Origin: RI-283 sp964487925
Lineage (GTDB): Bacteria > Pseudomonadota > Gammaproteobacteria > SZUA-140
DNA: 57,912 bases
Direction of reading: 5' to 3'
NCBI GenBank assembly: GCA_964487925.1
Contig: CAZASZ010000004.1
Location: forward strand, 1 to 57,912
Below, one piece after another: positions 24,747-33,840 of this stretch (positions are counted from its first letter, which is position 1; every line of letters starts with the position of its first letter). The position numbers and the translations under genes were made by a program. The notes below the pieces were generated by a model. That model ran no database searches and was not told the DNA's origin. It saw only the letters and a list, made by a program, of their open reading frames with translations.

Positions 24747-25826
24747 TCAGATGTCCAATGGGAGGTAGATGCTGAAAACGGTTTGGCCATCTTGTTCCCG
24801 GCATTCTATCAGGCCGCCGTTTTGTTGGACGAGGGTCTGTGCAATGGGCAGACCCAGGCCGGTACCGTCAGCCCTGCCTGTGACCATGGGTAGGAAGATA
24901 TTGGCGCGGATGTCGCTCGGTATGCCGGGCCCGTCATCGATGATATCGATACGAACCGTAAGGCGGTGGCTGCTTTGACCTATCGAGACTTTGCGCTGAC
25001 TGCGTGTCCTCAGGGTGATAGCGCCACCTTGTTCTATGGCCTGGGCGGCGTTTCGGATCAAGTTCAACAGGGCCTGGATGATCTGGTCGCGATCGATCAT
25101 GACTTCGGGGAGGCTGGGGTCGTAATCGGTAAGTATGGTGACGTCCTTACCCATTTCGCTTTCGACCAGTGTCCGCACGTGTTCAAGCGGTTCGTGAATG
25201 TTGCAAGGCTGGCGTTGAGGGCTGGTCTTCGGGCCAAGCATGGTATCGACCAGGGTCTTGAGGCGATCGGCCTCACGGATGATGATAGTCGTATATTCGC
25301 GGAGTTCGGGGCCATCCAGTGCTCGTTCCAGTAGCTGTGCCGCTCCACGCAATCCACCCAGAGGGTTTTTGATCTCGTGGGCAAGGCCTCTTGCCAAGGC
25401 TTGGGAGGTCTGATTCTGAATCATCAGTTCCTCTTCCTGGGAGATATGCAATCTGCGATCGGCCGGCACCAATTCCAGGATGAGTGCTTGGCAGTGTGGC
25501 GGGTGGCCGACCGGTGTCACGGTGATGTCCGCCGTGAAGGTGTTGTGGTAAGAGAGTGTGATTCTGGCCTCGCGTTCGGTCCATTCCTCTCCGTTGCTCA
25601 GGCTGTCGTGCATTCGTGCATGAATTGAACCAGGCTCGATGAGTAATTCGTCAATCGGCTTGCCATGTGCATGCCCGAGACTCGTAGCGAACAAGGTCTC
25701 GGCCGCCGGATTCATGTAGTCGATACGGAGCCGGGTATCGAGCAGGCAGACGGCCGTATGGAGGTGTTCCAGTAAGTCTGGCGCCTTATGGCTCGCGTTG
25801 GCTATGGTCATAGGGGTTTCAGTCAT
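24747..25826 (-). CDS. glnL: nitrogen regulation sensor kinase NtrB (NR-II)
   Basis: Histidine kinase/phosphatase that reads nitrogen status through PII and controls NtrC. An N-terminal PAS domain (LLDTRLRIDYMNPAAETLF) is followed by the H-box LAHEIKNPLGG, N-box NLIRNAAQAI, DDGPGIP and the GTGLGLPIAQ G-box. At 359 residues with no membrane helix it is soluble, as expected. It sits directly before ntrC. The DUF4124 gene ends 18 bases upstream. Neither glnB/glnK nor glnD is in the window. Confidence 0.95.
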   Translation of the reverse strand: MTETPMTIANASHKAPDLLEHLHTAVCLLDTRLRIDYMNPAAETLFATSLGHAHGKPIDELLIEPGSIHARMHDSLSNGEEWTEREARITLSYHNTFTADITVTPVGHPPHCQALILELVPADRRLHISQEEELMIQNQTSQALARGLAHEIKNPLGGLRGAAQLLERALDGPELREYTTIIIREADRLKTLVDTMLGPKTSPQRQPCNIHEPLEHVRTLVESEMGKDVTILTDYDPSLPEVMIDRDQIIQALLNLIRNAAQAIEQGGAITLRTRSQRKVSIGQSSHRLTVRIDIIDDGPGIPSDIRANIFLPMVTGRADGTGLGLPIAQTLVQQNGGLIECREQDGQTVFSIYLPLDI

Positions 25827-25844
25827 GAGTTGATCAGGGCGCGT

Positions 25845-26420
25845 CTAATTCGTAGTCGTTTTCTTGAAAAGTTTGGAGAATCTCCTGAGGTGAAAGACAG
25901 TCTTATCTGATTGGATCAGGACTACACCCTCGTCGCTTAGGATCTCGCCGACTAGCTCATGATCGCCTCGGTCTACATTGTTCACGGTTACGCCCATGTT
26001 ACCGGGGGGCGCCGGGAAGGCCTTGCCATCGAGCCGGATGCGCAGGTAGTGACCATTTTTGTCCTTAAGCGGCGGATTGCTGATATAGGTCACCGTCACC
26101 GTGCCCGCATTTTCACGCAATGTCTCGTCGTTGATTGGTGAGGCGATCATCAATTGTTGGTAGACACCCGCTTGACTGGATTCGCCTGTTTTCTTGGTGG
26201 GTGCCGTGTCCGACGGTGTGTCTTTAAAGGCCGGTACGGTCTGGGTTGGCCTGATCTCAATACTTTCGGCGCCGGGTATCGGCTGATCGGAGAAGATTAT
26301 GCTGCCGTCGGCAGCTCGGCTGCGATAGATCTCATCTGACTTGGCCTGAACTTGCACACTCAACAAGGCAGCGGCCACAAGTGGACCGATTAACTGGGTC
26401 ATGATGCTTGGCTGTTTCAT
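25845..26420 (-). CDS. DUF4124 domain exported protein
   Basis: The ATG at 26420 follows AGGTGA at a good distance; a GTG four codons earlier overlaps that site. A signal peptide (LIGPLVAAALLSVQVQA) leads into a DUF4124 domain (EIYRSRAADGSIIFSDQPIPGAESIEI), a Lys/Thr/Ser linker, and a C-terminal beta-sandwich-like part (residues about 90-180) with TVTVTYISNPPLKDKNGHYLRIRLDG. Periplasmic. Function unknown. The family often lies beside ntrB in Chromatiales-type genomes, which supports cotranscription but not a role in nitrogen control. Confidence 0.8.
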   Translation of the reverse strand: MKQPSIMTQLIGPLVAAALLSVQVQAKSDEIYRSRAADGSIIFSDQPIPGAESIEIRPTQTVPAFKDTPSDTAPTKKTGESSQAGVYQQLMIASPINDETLRENAGTVTVTYISNPPLKDKNGHYLRIRLDGKAFPAPPGNMGVTVNNVDRGDHELVGEILSDEGVVLIQSDKTVFHLRRFSKLFKKTTTN

Positions 26421-26489
26421 GGTTGAAGTCACCTACATTCCATAGTCATTAGTGATACACAGGCTGTATCGACCAACTGCAATAATCGC

Positions 26490-29249
26490 TCATGATGTTT
26501 TCCCCGAATCGAGAAGTAGATCATAGAGGGTTCGGGTTTCCTGCATGCGCCTCTTCAATAGATCGGGTGATGTAAATGGAGTATGCCGGTATAGGGTGAC
26601 CCAAGCCGGATCGGATGAGTTCGTCGAAAGGCGCTTGGGTGACGTCCAAAGTTGGATCCGCAGCATATTCTCCACGCTACGGTAGTCCAAGTATGTCTTG
26701 ATTAGTACCGGGGCAGCATCGACCCAGTCTTTCGGCGCAGACGTAGGGAGATGCTCGAAGGTCGTTATGGTGCCGGTCTGCTCGCCGCAAAAGGCAAGCC
26801 GGGCAAACTGCGCCAGAAATTCGATATCGACGAGGCCTCCGGCATCCTGCTTGAGGTTGATGATCTCATCCGAGGTCGATGCCAAGTGCTCCATCATCTT
26901 GTCTCGCATGCCACGTACCTCCACGGTCAGTTGGTGACGGTCCCGTGGTTGGGCAATTATCTCGCCGATGACTTTGAGCACGGCCTGCTGAGACTCCGCG
27001 GGACCAGCCACGGGGCGGGCGCGACAAAGCGCCTGATGCTCCCAGGTTTGGGCCTCATTGAGCTGATAATCACGAAATCCGGCAAGCGTGGTTACGAGGA
27101 TACCACCGTCCCCGCTGGGACGGAGCCGGGCGTCAAATTCGTATCCCGCTCCGAAGGGGGCCTGATCTGTTAGCTGACGGATGATCCTGCGACCGAGGCG
27201 TTGGGCATAGTCTCTTACGTCCCGAGCAAGGGGAGTGGTCTTTTGCTGATAGTCAGGATCTGTCAGGATGAAGACCATGTCGAGATCTGAAGCGAGCCCC
27301 ATCTCCCGACTACCGTGTTTTCCCATGGACAGGGCTACGAAGGGGAACTCTTGGTCCAGTCTTAACTGACGCAGACCGAGTCGTAGGCAGCAACGAACGG
27401 CGGCATCGGCGACCTCGGCCAGCCAGTCTCCGATCTCACGCGCGTCGGCGCGGTGTGCGTCGATCATCAGCGCGCACTGGATGCGCGCCATGTCGATGAA
27501 ACGCCCTAGATCTTGCAGGACCTCCGATTCGTCTGGCGCCGATTCCAAGGCATCGATCTGCGTGCAAATCTGCTGGATCTCCGCGTCACCTCGGGCCTTA
27601 AGCAGCGGCCACTCAAGCATGTGGGGGTGGTCGACGAGGAAACGAGCGAGATAGCGGCTGGCGGAAAGAACGCCGACCAGCCAATCCAGGGCTCCGCGGT
27701 GGGTAGCGAGCAGGTCGATCCAGGTCGCCCGGCCGGAAATATTGATGATGAGGTCAGCCAACGCATCGCAGGCGTCCGCACCATTCGCGTCGTCGAGCCA
27801 ACTGGGCATGGCGACGTCGAGAATGCTCTCGATTTCCGTACGGCAACGCTCAGGTAGGAGACCGCGGTCGAGATGCGCATCGATGCGGTTCAGGGCGGCA
27901 ATCATCGTCGCACGTTCTTGCTCGCCGAGCGCTAATTCCGTGGCCAGCCGGTTTCCCGATAGCCAGCCGGAATGTGCACTGCCGGTTGCCTGCGACTGAG
28001 GCAGCACTTGGTCGGTGAATACCTTGGAGATGAATTCAGCATGCGCCCGCATGGCTGTCAGGATATCTGTCCGGCAAAAAATGGCATTCAGAAAGTCGGA
28101 AAAGTCATCTGGAAGCCGGTGGGTTTGCTCGCCATGACGTGCCTGCAGGGCGTGCTCGATGCCTCGCCAGAAGCGATAACTCGCAAAGAGTCGATCGACC
28201 ATATCGGCCTCAATGAGTCCGGACTCGCAAAGCGCATGCAATGCTAGCCGTCCCTCCCGCTGACGTAGGTGGATCAGTCGTCCACCGTGGAGAAGCTGGA
28301 GCGACTGAATGAAAAATTCGATTTCCCGAATGCCGCCGCGGCCACGTTTGACATCGAAGCCCGGGCCGAGCTCTTGAGCGCTGGCTTGGGCATCTATACG
28401 CCGCTTCATATCTGCAAGCGCTGCCACGGCGCTGTAATCGAGATAGCGGCGATAGATAAAGGGTTGTATCTCTGTAAGGAACCGCTCCCCTATGGCTCTG
28501 TCTCCGGCGACTACGTTGGCCTTGATCAGCATTGCGCGCTCCCAAGTCTGACCATAGTTCAGGTAGTGCTCAAGTGTCGCGTCGAGGTTAAGGCAGATCG
28601 GTGCGCCATCGCCACCGGGGCGCAGTCGCATATCGACCGGCCAGACGATGCCGTCTTCGGTGCGCTCGCTCAAGAGACGGATCAGCAGGCGCGCTAGTTC
28701 GTTGAAATAGCTCCCCGCGTCGACCTCGCGTCTGCCTCCACGCGTCGATCCCTGTCCTCGCCAGATGAATAACAGGTCGACATCCGATCCCAGATTGAGT
28801 TCTCTGCCGCCCAGCTTACCCAGGCCGATAACGGCAAAGCCGCCGTTATCCAGGCTGCCCAGCTTTGGCGCGATCAGTTGGGTCGCCATAGCCAGGGCAG
28901 CGTCAATGAGGCCACCTGCCCAATCAGACAGGGCATGATATGAGGCCTCAATATCTCCATGCAGCCCCAGTTCCCACCACAGACAGTGTCGTAGCCCGCT
29001 ACGCTTGGCCTGCCGTAAGGCTGCAAGGGCAGACACTTGGTCCTCGGGTAAGCCCTGGGGTAACCAGGGATCGCATCCATTCGGCAGCAGGGCGTCTTTT
29101 TCGGTACGAAAAAGACCTTCGCACACCTCCGGTGATGCGCCCCTCATGAGGTCTACAAAGTAGGGCGAAGCGCGCGCCAGGCGCAATGCGTCATCCCTAG
29201 CCGAGGAGGGGACAAACCGGACCCAATCAGGCGTGACTTTTTCGGTCAA
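26490..29249 (-). CDS. glnE: glutamine synthetase adenylyltransferase/deadenylase
   Basis: Bifunctional enzyme that adds AMP to, and removes it from, a tyrosine of glutamine synthetase in response to PII and glutamine. Two nucleotidyltransferase halves are visible: LNLGSDVDLLFIW (about residue 155, removal) and MGLASDLDMVFIL (about residue 655, addition), each followed by its GlnE helical domain. The start is TTG 29249, five bases after GGAGAG; an in-frame TTG at 29315 lies in the glnA terminator and cannot be right. 919 residues, normal size. It lies directly after glnA, its substrate. Confidence 0.93.
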   Translation of the reverse strand: MTEKVTPDWVRFVPSSARDDALRLARASPYFVDLMRGASPEVCEGLFRTEKDALLPNGCDPWLPQGLPEDQVSALAALRQAKRSGLRHCLWWELGLHGDIEASYHALSDWAGGLIDAALAMATQLIAPKLGSLDNGGFAVIGLGKLGGRELNLGSDVDLLFIWRGQGSTRGGRREVDAGSYFNELARLLIRLLSERTEDGIVWPVDMRLRPGGDGAPICLNLDATLEHYLNYGQTWERAMLIKANVVAGDRAIGERFLTEIQPFIYRRYLDYSAVAALADMKRRIDAQASAQELGPGFDVKRGRGGIREIEFFIQSLQLLHGGRLIHLRQREGRLALHALCESGLIEADMVDRLFASYRFWRGIEHALQARHGEQTHRLPDDFSDFLNAIFCRTDILTAMRAHAEFISKVFTDQVLPQSQATGSAHSGWLSGNRLATELALGEQERATMIAALNRIDAHLDRGLLPERCRTEIESILDVAMPSWLDDANGADACDALADLIINISGRATWIDLLATHRGALDWLVGVLSASRYLARFLVDHPHMLEWPLLKARGDAEIQQICTQIDALESAPDESEVLQDLGRFIDMARIQCALMIDAHRADAREIGDWLAEVADAAVRCCLRLGLRQLRLDQEFPFVALSMGKHGSREMGLASDLDMVFILTDPDYQQKTTPLARDVRDYAQRLGRRIIRQLTDQAPFGAGYEFDARLRPSGDGGILVTTLAGFRDYQLNEAQTWEHQALCRARPVAGPAESQQAVLKVIGEIIAQPRDRHQLTVEVRGMRDKMMEHLASTSDEIINLKQDAGGLVDIEFLAQFARLAFCGEQTGTITTFEHLPTSAPKDWVDAAPVLIKTYLDYRSVENMLRIQLWTSPKRLSTNSSDPAWVTLYRHTPFTSPDLLKRRMQETRTLYDLLLDSGKTS

Positions 29250-29269
29250 GTGGTCTCTCCAGCGGTCAA

Positions 29270-29304
29270 AACAAAAAGGCCGTCCCGAAGTGCAGGACGG
29301 CCTT
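29270..29304 (-). terminator. rho-independent terminator after glnA
   Basis: Read on the minus strand, AAGGCCGTCC and GGACGGCCTT form a 10-bp stem with a nine-base loop, followed by TTTGTTTTGA. It lies between the glnA stop (29330) and the glnE start (29249), so most glnA transcripts should end here and glnE is read at lower level. Confidence 0.88.
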
Positions 29305-29329
29305 GCTGATTGCAATACGCCATCAATGG

Positions 29330-30745
29330 TTAGACGGAGTAGTACATCTCCATCTCATAAGGATGCGGGCGCATTTGGATCTGCTGCACATCCTCACGCT
29401 TGAGATCGAGATAGGCGTCGATCACGTCATCATCCATGACACCACCGACCTTGAGGAAGTCACGGTCTGCGTCCAGGGCGTCCAGAGCCATTTCCAGGCT
29501 GGATGCGACAGTCGGGATCTTCTTACCTTCCTCTGGGGGCAGGTCATAGAGGTTCTTGTCTGCGGGGTCGCCTGGATCAATCTTGTTGGCGATGCCGTCG
29601 AGACCAGCCATCAGCATAGCCGTAAAGGCCAGGTACGGATTGGCGGTCGGGTCTGGAAAGCGGACCTCGATGCGACGACCCTTCGGGTTACTGACCACCG
29701 GGATACGGATGGATGCCGAACGGTTGCGATTGGAGTAGGCCAGCATGACCGGGGCCTCGAAGCCAGGGACCAAGCGCTTGTAGGAGTTGGTCGAGGCATT
29801 CGCGAAGGCGTTTATGGCGCGCGCATGCTTGATGATGCCGCCGATGTACCATAGAGCTTCCTGGGACAGACCTGCATACTTGTCACCAGCGAACAGGTTC
29901 TCGCCACCCTTCCAGATCGACTGATGGGTATGCATACCCGTACCGTTGTCATTGAAGACTGGCTTAGGCATGAAGGTCGCGGTTTTGCCATGGGCGTCGG
30001 CGACGTTGTGAACGACGTATTTGTACCACTGGGCGCGGTCGGCGATGTCGATGATCTCACCGAAACGCATGGATAGCTCACACTGTCCAGCCGTGGCCAC
30101 CTCATGGTGATGGCACTCCATGTCGACCCCCAGCTCGCTCAGGACCAGCGACATGTCGTTGCGGATCTCATGTAGCGAGTCGACCGGAGGAACGGGGAAG
30201 TAACCACCCTTGACCTTGGGTCGATGACCGGTGTTGCCGCCTTCGTAGTTACGGTTGGAGTTCCATGCCGCCTCTTCCGAATCAATCTCATATCCACAGC
30301 CGCCCATGTCGTTGTAGTAGCGCATGCCGTCGAAGACGAAAAACTCGAGCTCGGGGCCAAAATAAACCGTGTCGCCGATGCCGGCGGAACGGATGTATTT
30401 AAGGGCTCGCTGCGCGACCTGACGCGGACAGCGGTTGTAGTCTTGGCCAGTGATCGGGTCAATAATCTGGCCGACCAGCACCAGCGTGGCTGATTCGATG
30501 AAAGGATCGATCTTGGCGCTCTCAGGGTCCGGAATGATGGCCATGTCGGAGTTATTGATCTCGCACCAGCCGGAGATCGATGAACCGTCGAAGGCAAAGC
30601 CGTCTTCGAATGAATCTTCACTTAGCTGGTGGATGGGAAAGGTGACGTGCTGCCACTTCCCACGGGTATCGGTAAAACGGACATCGACGAACTGGCATTC
30701 GTTTTCTTTGACCAGGTCGAAGACCTTTTTGATTGCATCACTCAT
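29330..30745 (-). CDS. glnA: glutamine synthetase type I
   Basis: ATP-dependent synthesis of glutamine from glutamate and ammonia; dodecamer in the cytosol. 471 residues with the family signatures FDGSSISGW, the Mg/ATP stretch KPVFNDNGTGMHTHQS and the glutamate-binding NRSASIRIP. The adenylylation site is Tyr400 in NLYDLPPEE, so this is the GlnE-regulated GSI-beta form; glnE follows. AGGAGG precedes the ATG. Upstream lie a sigma-54 promoter (30838-30852) and two NtrC sites, placing it under nitrogen control by NtrB/NtrC encoded in the same cluster. Confidence 0.97.
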   Translation of the reverse strand: MSDAIKKVFDLVKENECQFVDVRFTDTRGKWQHVTFPIHQLSEDSFEDGFAFDGSSISGWCEINNSDMAIIPDPESAKIDPFIESATLVLVGQIIDPITGQDYNRCPRQVAQRALKYIRSAGIGDTVYFGPELEFFVFDGMRYYNDMGGCGYEIDSEEAAWNSNRNYEGGNTGHRPKVKGGYFPVPPVDSLHEIRNDMSLVLSELGVDMECHHHEVATAGQCELSMRFGEIIDIADRAQWYKYVVHNVADAHGKTATFMPKPVFNDNGTGMHTHQSIWKGGENLFAGDKYAGLSQEALWYIGGIIKHARAINAFANASTNSYKRLVPGFEAPVMLAYSNRNRSASIRIPVVSNPKGRRIEVRFPDPTANPYLAFTAMLMAGLDGIANKIDPGDPADKNLYDLPPEEGKKIPTVASSLEMALDALDADRDFLKVGGVMDDDVIDAYLDLKREDVQQIQMRPHPYEMEMYYSV

Positions 30746-30837
30746 CTAGACTTTTCCTCCTAAGGCATCTGTCGATCACACACACGAATAGAACCTGTCC
30801 CCAAAGGCGGCGGGACACGTTACTAAGTACCGTACAG

Positions 30838-30852
30838 GCACGAATCATGCCA
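30838..30852 (-). promoter_or_regulatory. sigma-54 promoter of glnA
   Basis: On the minus strand the site reads TGGCATGATTCGTGC, matching the -24/-12 consensus TGGCAYRN4TTGC at 12 to 13 of the fixed positions, with GG and GC at exact spacing. The predicted RNA start is near 30826, about 80 bases before the glnA ATG. Confidence 0.82.
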
Positions 30853-30915
30853 CTTAAAACAGCCCTTGAAAAGACCGGGCCATCAGTAATAATTAGTTAA
30901 GCTAAGTCGATGTAT

Positions 30916-30953
30916 CGAGTCGTCATGGTGCATCAATGCGTCATTTTGGTGCG
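30916..30953 (-). promoter_or_regulatory. paired NtrC-binding sites upstream of glnA
   Basis: Minus-strand CGCACCAAAATGACGCA (30937-30953) differs from the NtrC consensus TGCACC-N5-GGTGCA type at three positions. A second, half-matching site starts TGCACC at 30932 (30916-30932). Their centres are 21 bp apart, two helical turns, and lie about 100-120 bp upstream of the predicted sigma-54 start, as at known glnA enhancers. Confidence 0.68.
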
Positions 30954-30961
30954 TCGATCGT

Positions 30962-31189
30962 TTAGCCGCAGACTTCTATCACGATCTTGATCTCCCGATC
31001 GTCTTGCGCCGTCTCAAGTATCTTGTGGCCATGGACGCGGCACCATGCAGGGATGTCATGCAGCGTTCCCGGGTCAGTGCACAGGACCTCGAGTTTCTGT
31101 CCCGGCGTCAGGTCTGCTATCCGACCTTGGCAGCGGATGACGGGTATAGGACAGAGTTGACCACGAACATCTAGGGTTTGGCTACTCAT
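30962..31189 (-). CDS. TusA-family sulfur carrier protein
   Basis: A small cytosolic persulfide carrier of 75 residues. The TusA core LDVRGQLCPIPVIRC contains the CPxP motif whose Cys carries sulfur. Its ATG overlaps the TGA of the preceding PP-loop gene (ATGA at 31186-31189), so the two are translationally coupled and probably work together. An upstream start at 31198 would lengthen the overlap. It may feed sulfur to the PP-loop enzyme for tRNA thiolation, or, in a sulfur oxidiser, take part in sulfur trafficking; the context favours the first. Confidence 0.87.
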   Translation of the reverse strand: MSSQTLDVRGQLCPIPVIRCQGRIADLTPGQKLEVLCTDPGTLHDIPAWCRVHGHKILETAQDDREIKIVIEVCG

Positions 31190-32256
31190 ATATACCAAGC
31201 CTGAGGGATGTCATGATCGGTAAGTGGTACGACCTCTAGCGTTTGCGGGACACCGTCAGGTTCACAGACCTCTACCGTGACACGATCCGAATCGCGCCCC
31301 TTTCCGAATCGCGCGACCAGACGGGCTGCAAGTTGCAGGTCCTCCGGTTTTGTGACGCCATCAATCAGCGCAAGGGGGCCGGTATGGCTGGTGGCGAAGA
31401 GGTGGGTGAATTGTTTGCGGTAGCCTTCAAGAAAGCGGTTCTCTCCGTCCTCGCGTGCAATGATGACTTTGTAACCCTCGTCGGGTCGCAGGTGGCGTCC
31501 CACTTTAAGCAGCATGATGTCGTCGAACTCGTATTCCCGGCTACCACGCGCCTGCCAAAGGTCCGCGAGTTTCGACGAATACTGCGCATCGGTAAGGAAA
31601 CAGCAGCCACCGGCAGGTTGAGCGTAATCATGGAGTCCGAACTGTTCTGCAAGTGCGATTTGGGGGCGGCGTCCACGGCCGTTAAAATCAAAGAGGCCCT
31701 CTCGATCGATCCAGCCCTCGCGTTCGGGTAGGGTTGGCGGCAGAATTTTAGCGGACAGGGGGCGGACAAGACGGTCATGAGCACCGGATTCGCGTGCAAT
31801 CACCGGCATGGTGTCGCGGCGTTGAGACATCGGGCGTTGACCGACAACCTCTCCGGTGATGATAAAGTCGAAGCCGTTCTCGGTGGCCCATTCATGGGCC
31901 TTCTTGACCATGAATCCCTTGCAATCCAGACAGGGGTTCAGGTTGGAGCCATAGCCGTGTTTGGGATTGATGACGACGTCCTTGTATTCCTCAATGACAT
32001 CGACAATGTGGAGTTTGATCCCGAGTTGTTCGGCGACCCAGAGGGCGTTGTTCCGTTTTTGTTTTTTTTGGTCCTGACGGCGAATGGCGTGCGTGTGGCC
32101 TTCGACACAGAAGCCTGTGAAGAAATTGATCCCTTCCACGTGAATACCCTGTCCCTGGATGACGCGTGTGGCGAGCATGGAATCAAGTCCCCCGGAGATC
32201 AGGGACACGGCCTTTCGTTGTTGCTGAGTCAATGGTTCGAACCGAGATGTAAACAA
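31186..32256 (-). CDS. PP-loop ATPase with NFACT-R-like domain, putative tRNA thiolation enzyme
   Basis: A 356-residue protein. The N-terminal PP-loop adenylation domain (SLISGGLDSMLATR, residues about 17-30) resembles ThiI/MnmA-type tRNA thiolases, with a conserved NPCLDCKGFM Cys pair. The C-terminal half (PAGGCCFLT, LLKVGRHLRPDEGYKVIIAREDGEN) fits the NFACT-R_2 RNA-binding domain. Related proteins are often labelled as tRNA methylaminomethyl-2-thiouridylate enzymes, but the modified base is not established for this type. The coupled TusA gene supports sulfur transfer to tRNA. There is no THUMP domain, so it is not ThiI itself. Confidence 0.8.
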   Translation of the reverse strand: MFTSRFEPLTQQQRKAVSLISGGLDSMLATRVIQGQGIHVEGINFFTGFCVEGHTHAIRRQDQKKQKRNNALWVAEQLGIKLHIVDVIEEYKDVVINPKHGYGSNLNPCLDCKGFMVKKAHEWATENGFDFIITGEVVGQRPMSQRRDTMPVIARESGAHDRLVRPLSAKILPPTLPEREGWIDREGLFDFNGRGRRPQIALAEQFGLHDYAQPAGGCCFLTDAQYSSKLADLWQARGSREYEFDDIMLLKVGRHLRPDEGYKVIIAREDGENRFLEGYRKQFTHLFATSHTGPLALIDGVTKPEDLQLAARLVARFGKGRDSDRVTVEVCEPDGVPQTLEVVPLTDHDIPQAWYI

Positions 32257-32312
32257 GGCATCTTATCAGATGCAAATGGATGGATCATCACTGAATGTGG
32301 CGCTGGAGACGA

Positions 32313-33614
32313 TCAGGGAGTGTTGCGAACAAAAACAGCAACTTGAGCCGCTGGCGCACCGGCCTGACATGCGAGTATATTCACGCGCCCGTCAAGATCG
32401 GCGTTGATGTCGGATATACAGGCGACTGGACTCGCGAGGCCGTTATGGTCGGTGAGCGTCCCCGTTGATATTCCATTAGCCAATGTGTTGAGGGCGTCGA
32501 GCTGGATCACTAATGACGCATTGCTGGCGATGGCATCGCCCGAGCAATGACCCAGATCGTTGCAGCGTAGGGCGGCGATTTGGGTGGCGCCATGAGGACC
32601 GTGCATGCCGATGTAGTCGCCGGCCAAGCCGCCAAGTGTCATTGGTGAGTGCACAGCGAAGGCCAGGGACTGAGTCGTCCCGTTGGTTAGAACGCCGACG
32701 CCGGTTTCGGCCAGAACGATGGAATCGCTGCTGCCTGAGGTTGATGTGTTGGCGGTTAGATCGAGCGTCGATGCCTTGGAGCAGGCCTTATTCACGAAGG
32801 ATTGACCGATCAGAGCCTGTCCCGTTAGCGGTTCGACGGCAACAGTCTGGAAGGCTGTGCCCGTCGATGCGGTATAGGCGAGCACGCCAGCAGAAACGGT
32901 CTCTGGAATGGTGCTGGCTTCGAGCCATATGGCGTTGATATCGCTTCTCGGGCAGGTTGCTGCGATCGTCAGCGGAATTATTTCATGCGCCGCCAAGTCG
33001 TCGCCATTGAGCAGGATTAAATGATCCGTCCATTCCACACCTGAGATGACGCCACCGATCGCGATACCCGGAAGGCCGTCACCCTGTCTGTCCGTGATTG
33101 TGAGCACTAGCGAACCATCGGGTTGGATCGTGCGGACACCGTTCAATTGCAAATCTACGGAGCCGTAGGCCTTGGCGCGATGTTGCAGCGCAAATGCGCC
33201 GTCGACGCCGATAGCCAGCGCCCACAGGGGTGAAGTAGCCAGTGTGGCCGTTTGTGTCGGGGTTTGTGTGAAGATGCCGCCCGGTGTGGTGCTGCCGGAG
33301 GTCTGTTGATTGGTGTTGCTGCTGCTGTTGCTGCCAGATCCACCCGAAGGGATCGGGGTCAGGGACGGATCGGTCAGGGACGGATCGACGATGCCGGAGG
33401 AACCGGAGGCATCCGTGGGCGTAACGGTCCCCTGGTTGCCTGTCGCGTCGTTGGGGTCAAATTGGGTTCTCGGGTCGCTGATAACACCGATATTGAGTCG
33501 GTTGCCGGTTTGACGACAGGCCGTCGTCAAGGCGATTGCGCATGTCAGGGCCAATATGATCAGGTTACGCGCAATCAAGTTGGGTGTTGTGGTCGGTTTT
33601 CGGAAGTGCAGCAT
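32313..33614 (-). CDS. lipoprotein of unknown function
   Basis: A 433-residue protein with a signal peptide and lipobox (LALTCAIALTTAC, Cys at about 33), then a low-complexity linker of Ser, Thr, Gly, Asn and Pro (about residues 50-115) and a beta-rich domain of about 310 residues with a few scattered Cys. I do not recognise the family. The Asp in position +2 of the lipobox is absent (Arg), so outer-membrane sorting is likely. It lies upstream of the PP-loop gene on the same strand with a 56-base gap. Function cannot be inferred. Confidence 0.7.
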   Translation of the reverse strand: MLHFRKPTTTPNLIARNLIILALTCAIALTTACRQTGNRLNIGVISDPRTQFDPNDATGNQGTVTPTDASGSSGIVDPSLTDPSLTPIPSGGSGSNSSSNTNQQTSGSTTPGGIFTQTPTQTATLATSPLWALAIGVDGAFALQHRAKAYGSVDLQLNGVRTIQPDGSLVLTITDRQGDGLPGIAIGGVISGVEWTDHLILLNGDDLAAHEIIPLTIAATCPRSDINAIWLEASTIPETVSAGVLAYTASTGTAFQTVAVEPLTGQALIGQSFVNKACSKASTLDLTANTSTSGSSDSIVLAETGVGVLTNGTTQSLAFAVHSPMTLGGLAGDYIGMHGPHGATQIAALRCNDLGHCSGDAIASNASLVIQLDALNTLANGISTGTLTDHNGLASPVACISDINADLDGRVNILACQAGAPAAQVAVFVRNTP

Positions 33615-33840
33615 GTCAGGTTAGATGATCGGCAGGAATTCCGCGGACTTGGTTTATATTCGATAGGACCCGACTGAACGTTTGATCTTCAAAAGGATGG
33701 CCGGCGCCCCGCAGGTATCATAACTTAAGTTCGTTAATTTTAAGATGTTGCTCGCGACATCCGCTCTTAATGTTGAAGAAGACACCACAAAGATACGCCG
33801 AGTTCCTGATGTCCCGGTTAAGGCATCCGGAACGCGACCC
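33615..33840. other. intergenic stretch next to repeat copy 3
   Basis: With the adjoining repeat this makes a gene-free gap of about 370 bases. The stretch should hold the promoter of the minus-strand lipoprotein gene. I see no clear -10/-35 pair, RNA gene or ORF in it. Confidence 0.4.

Noticed and set aside
29250..29315. Upstream extension of glnE to TTG 29315
   Set aside because: Those codons fall in the glnA terminator stem and T tract; TTG 29249 has a proper ribosome site.
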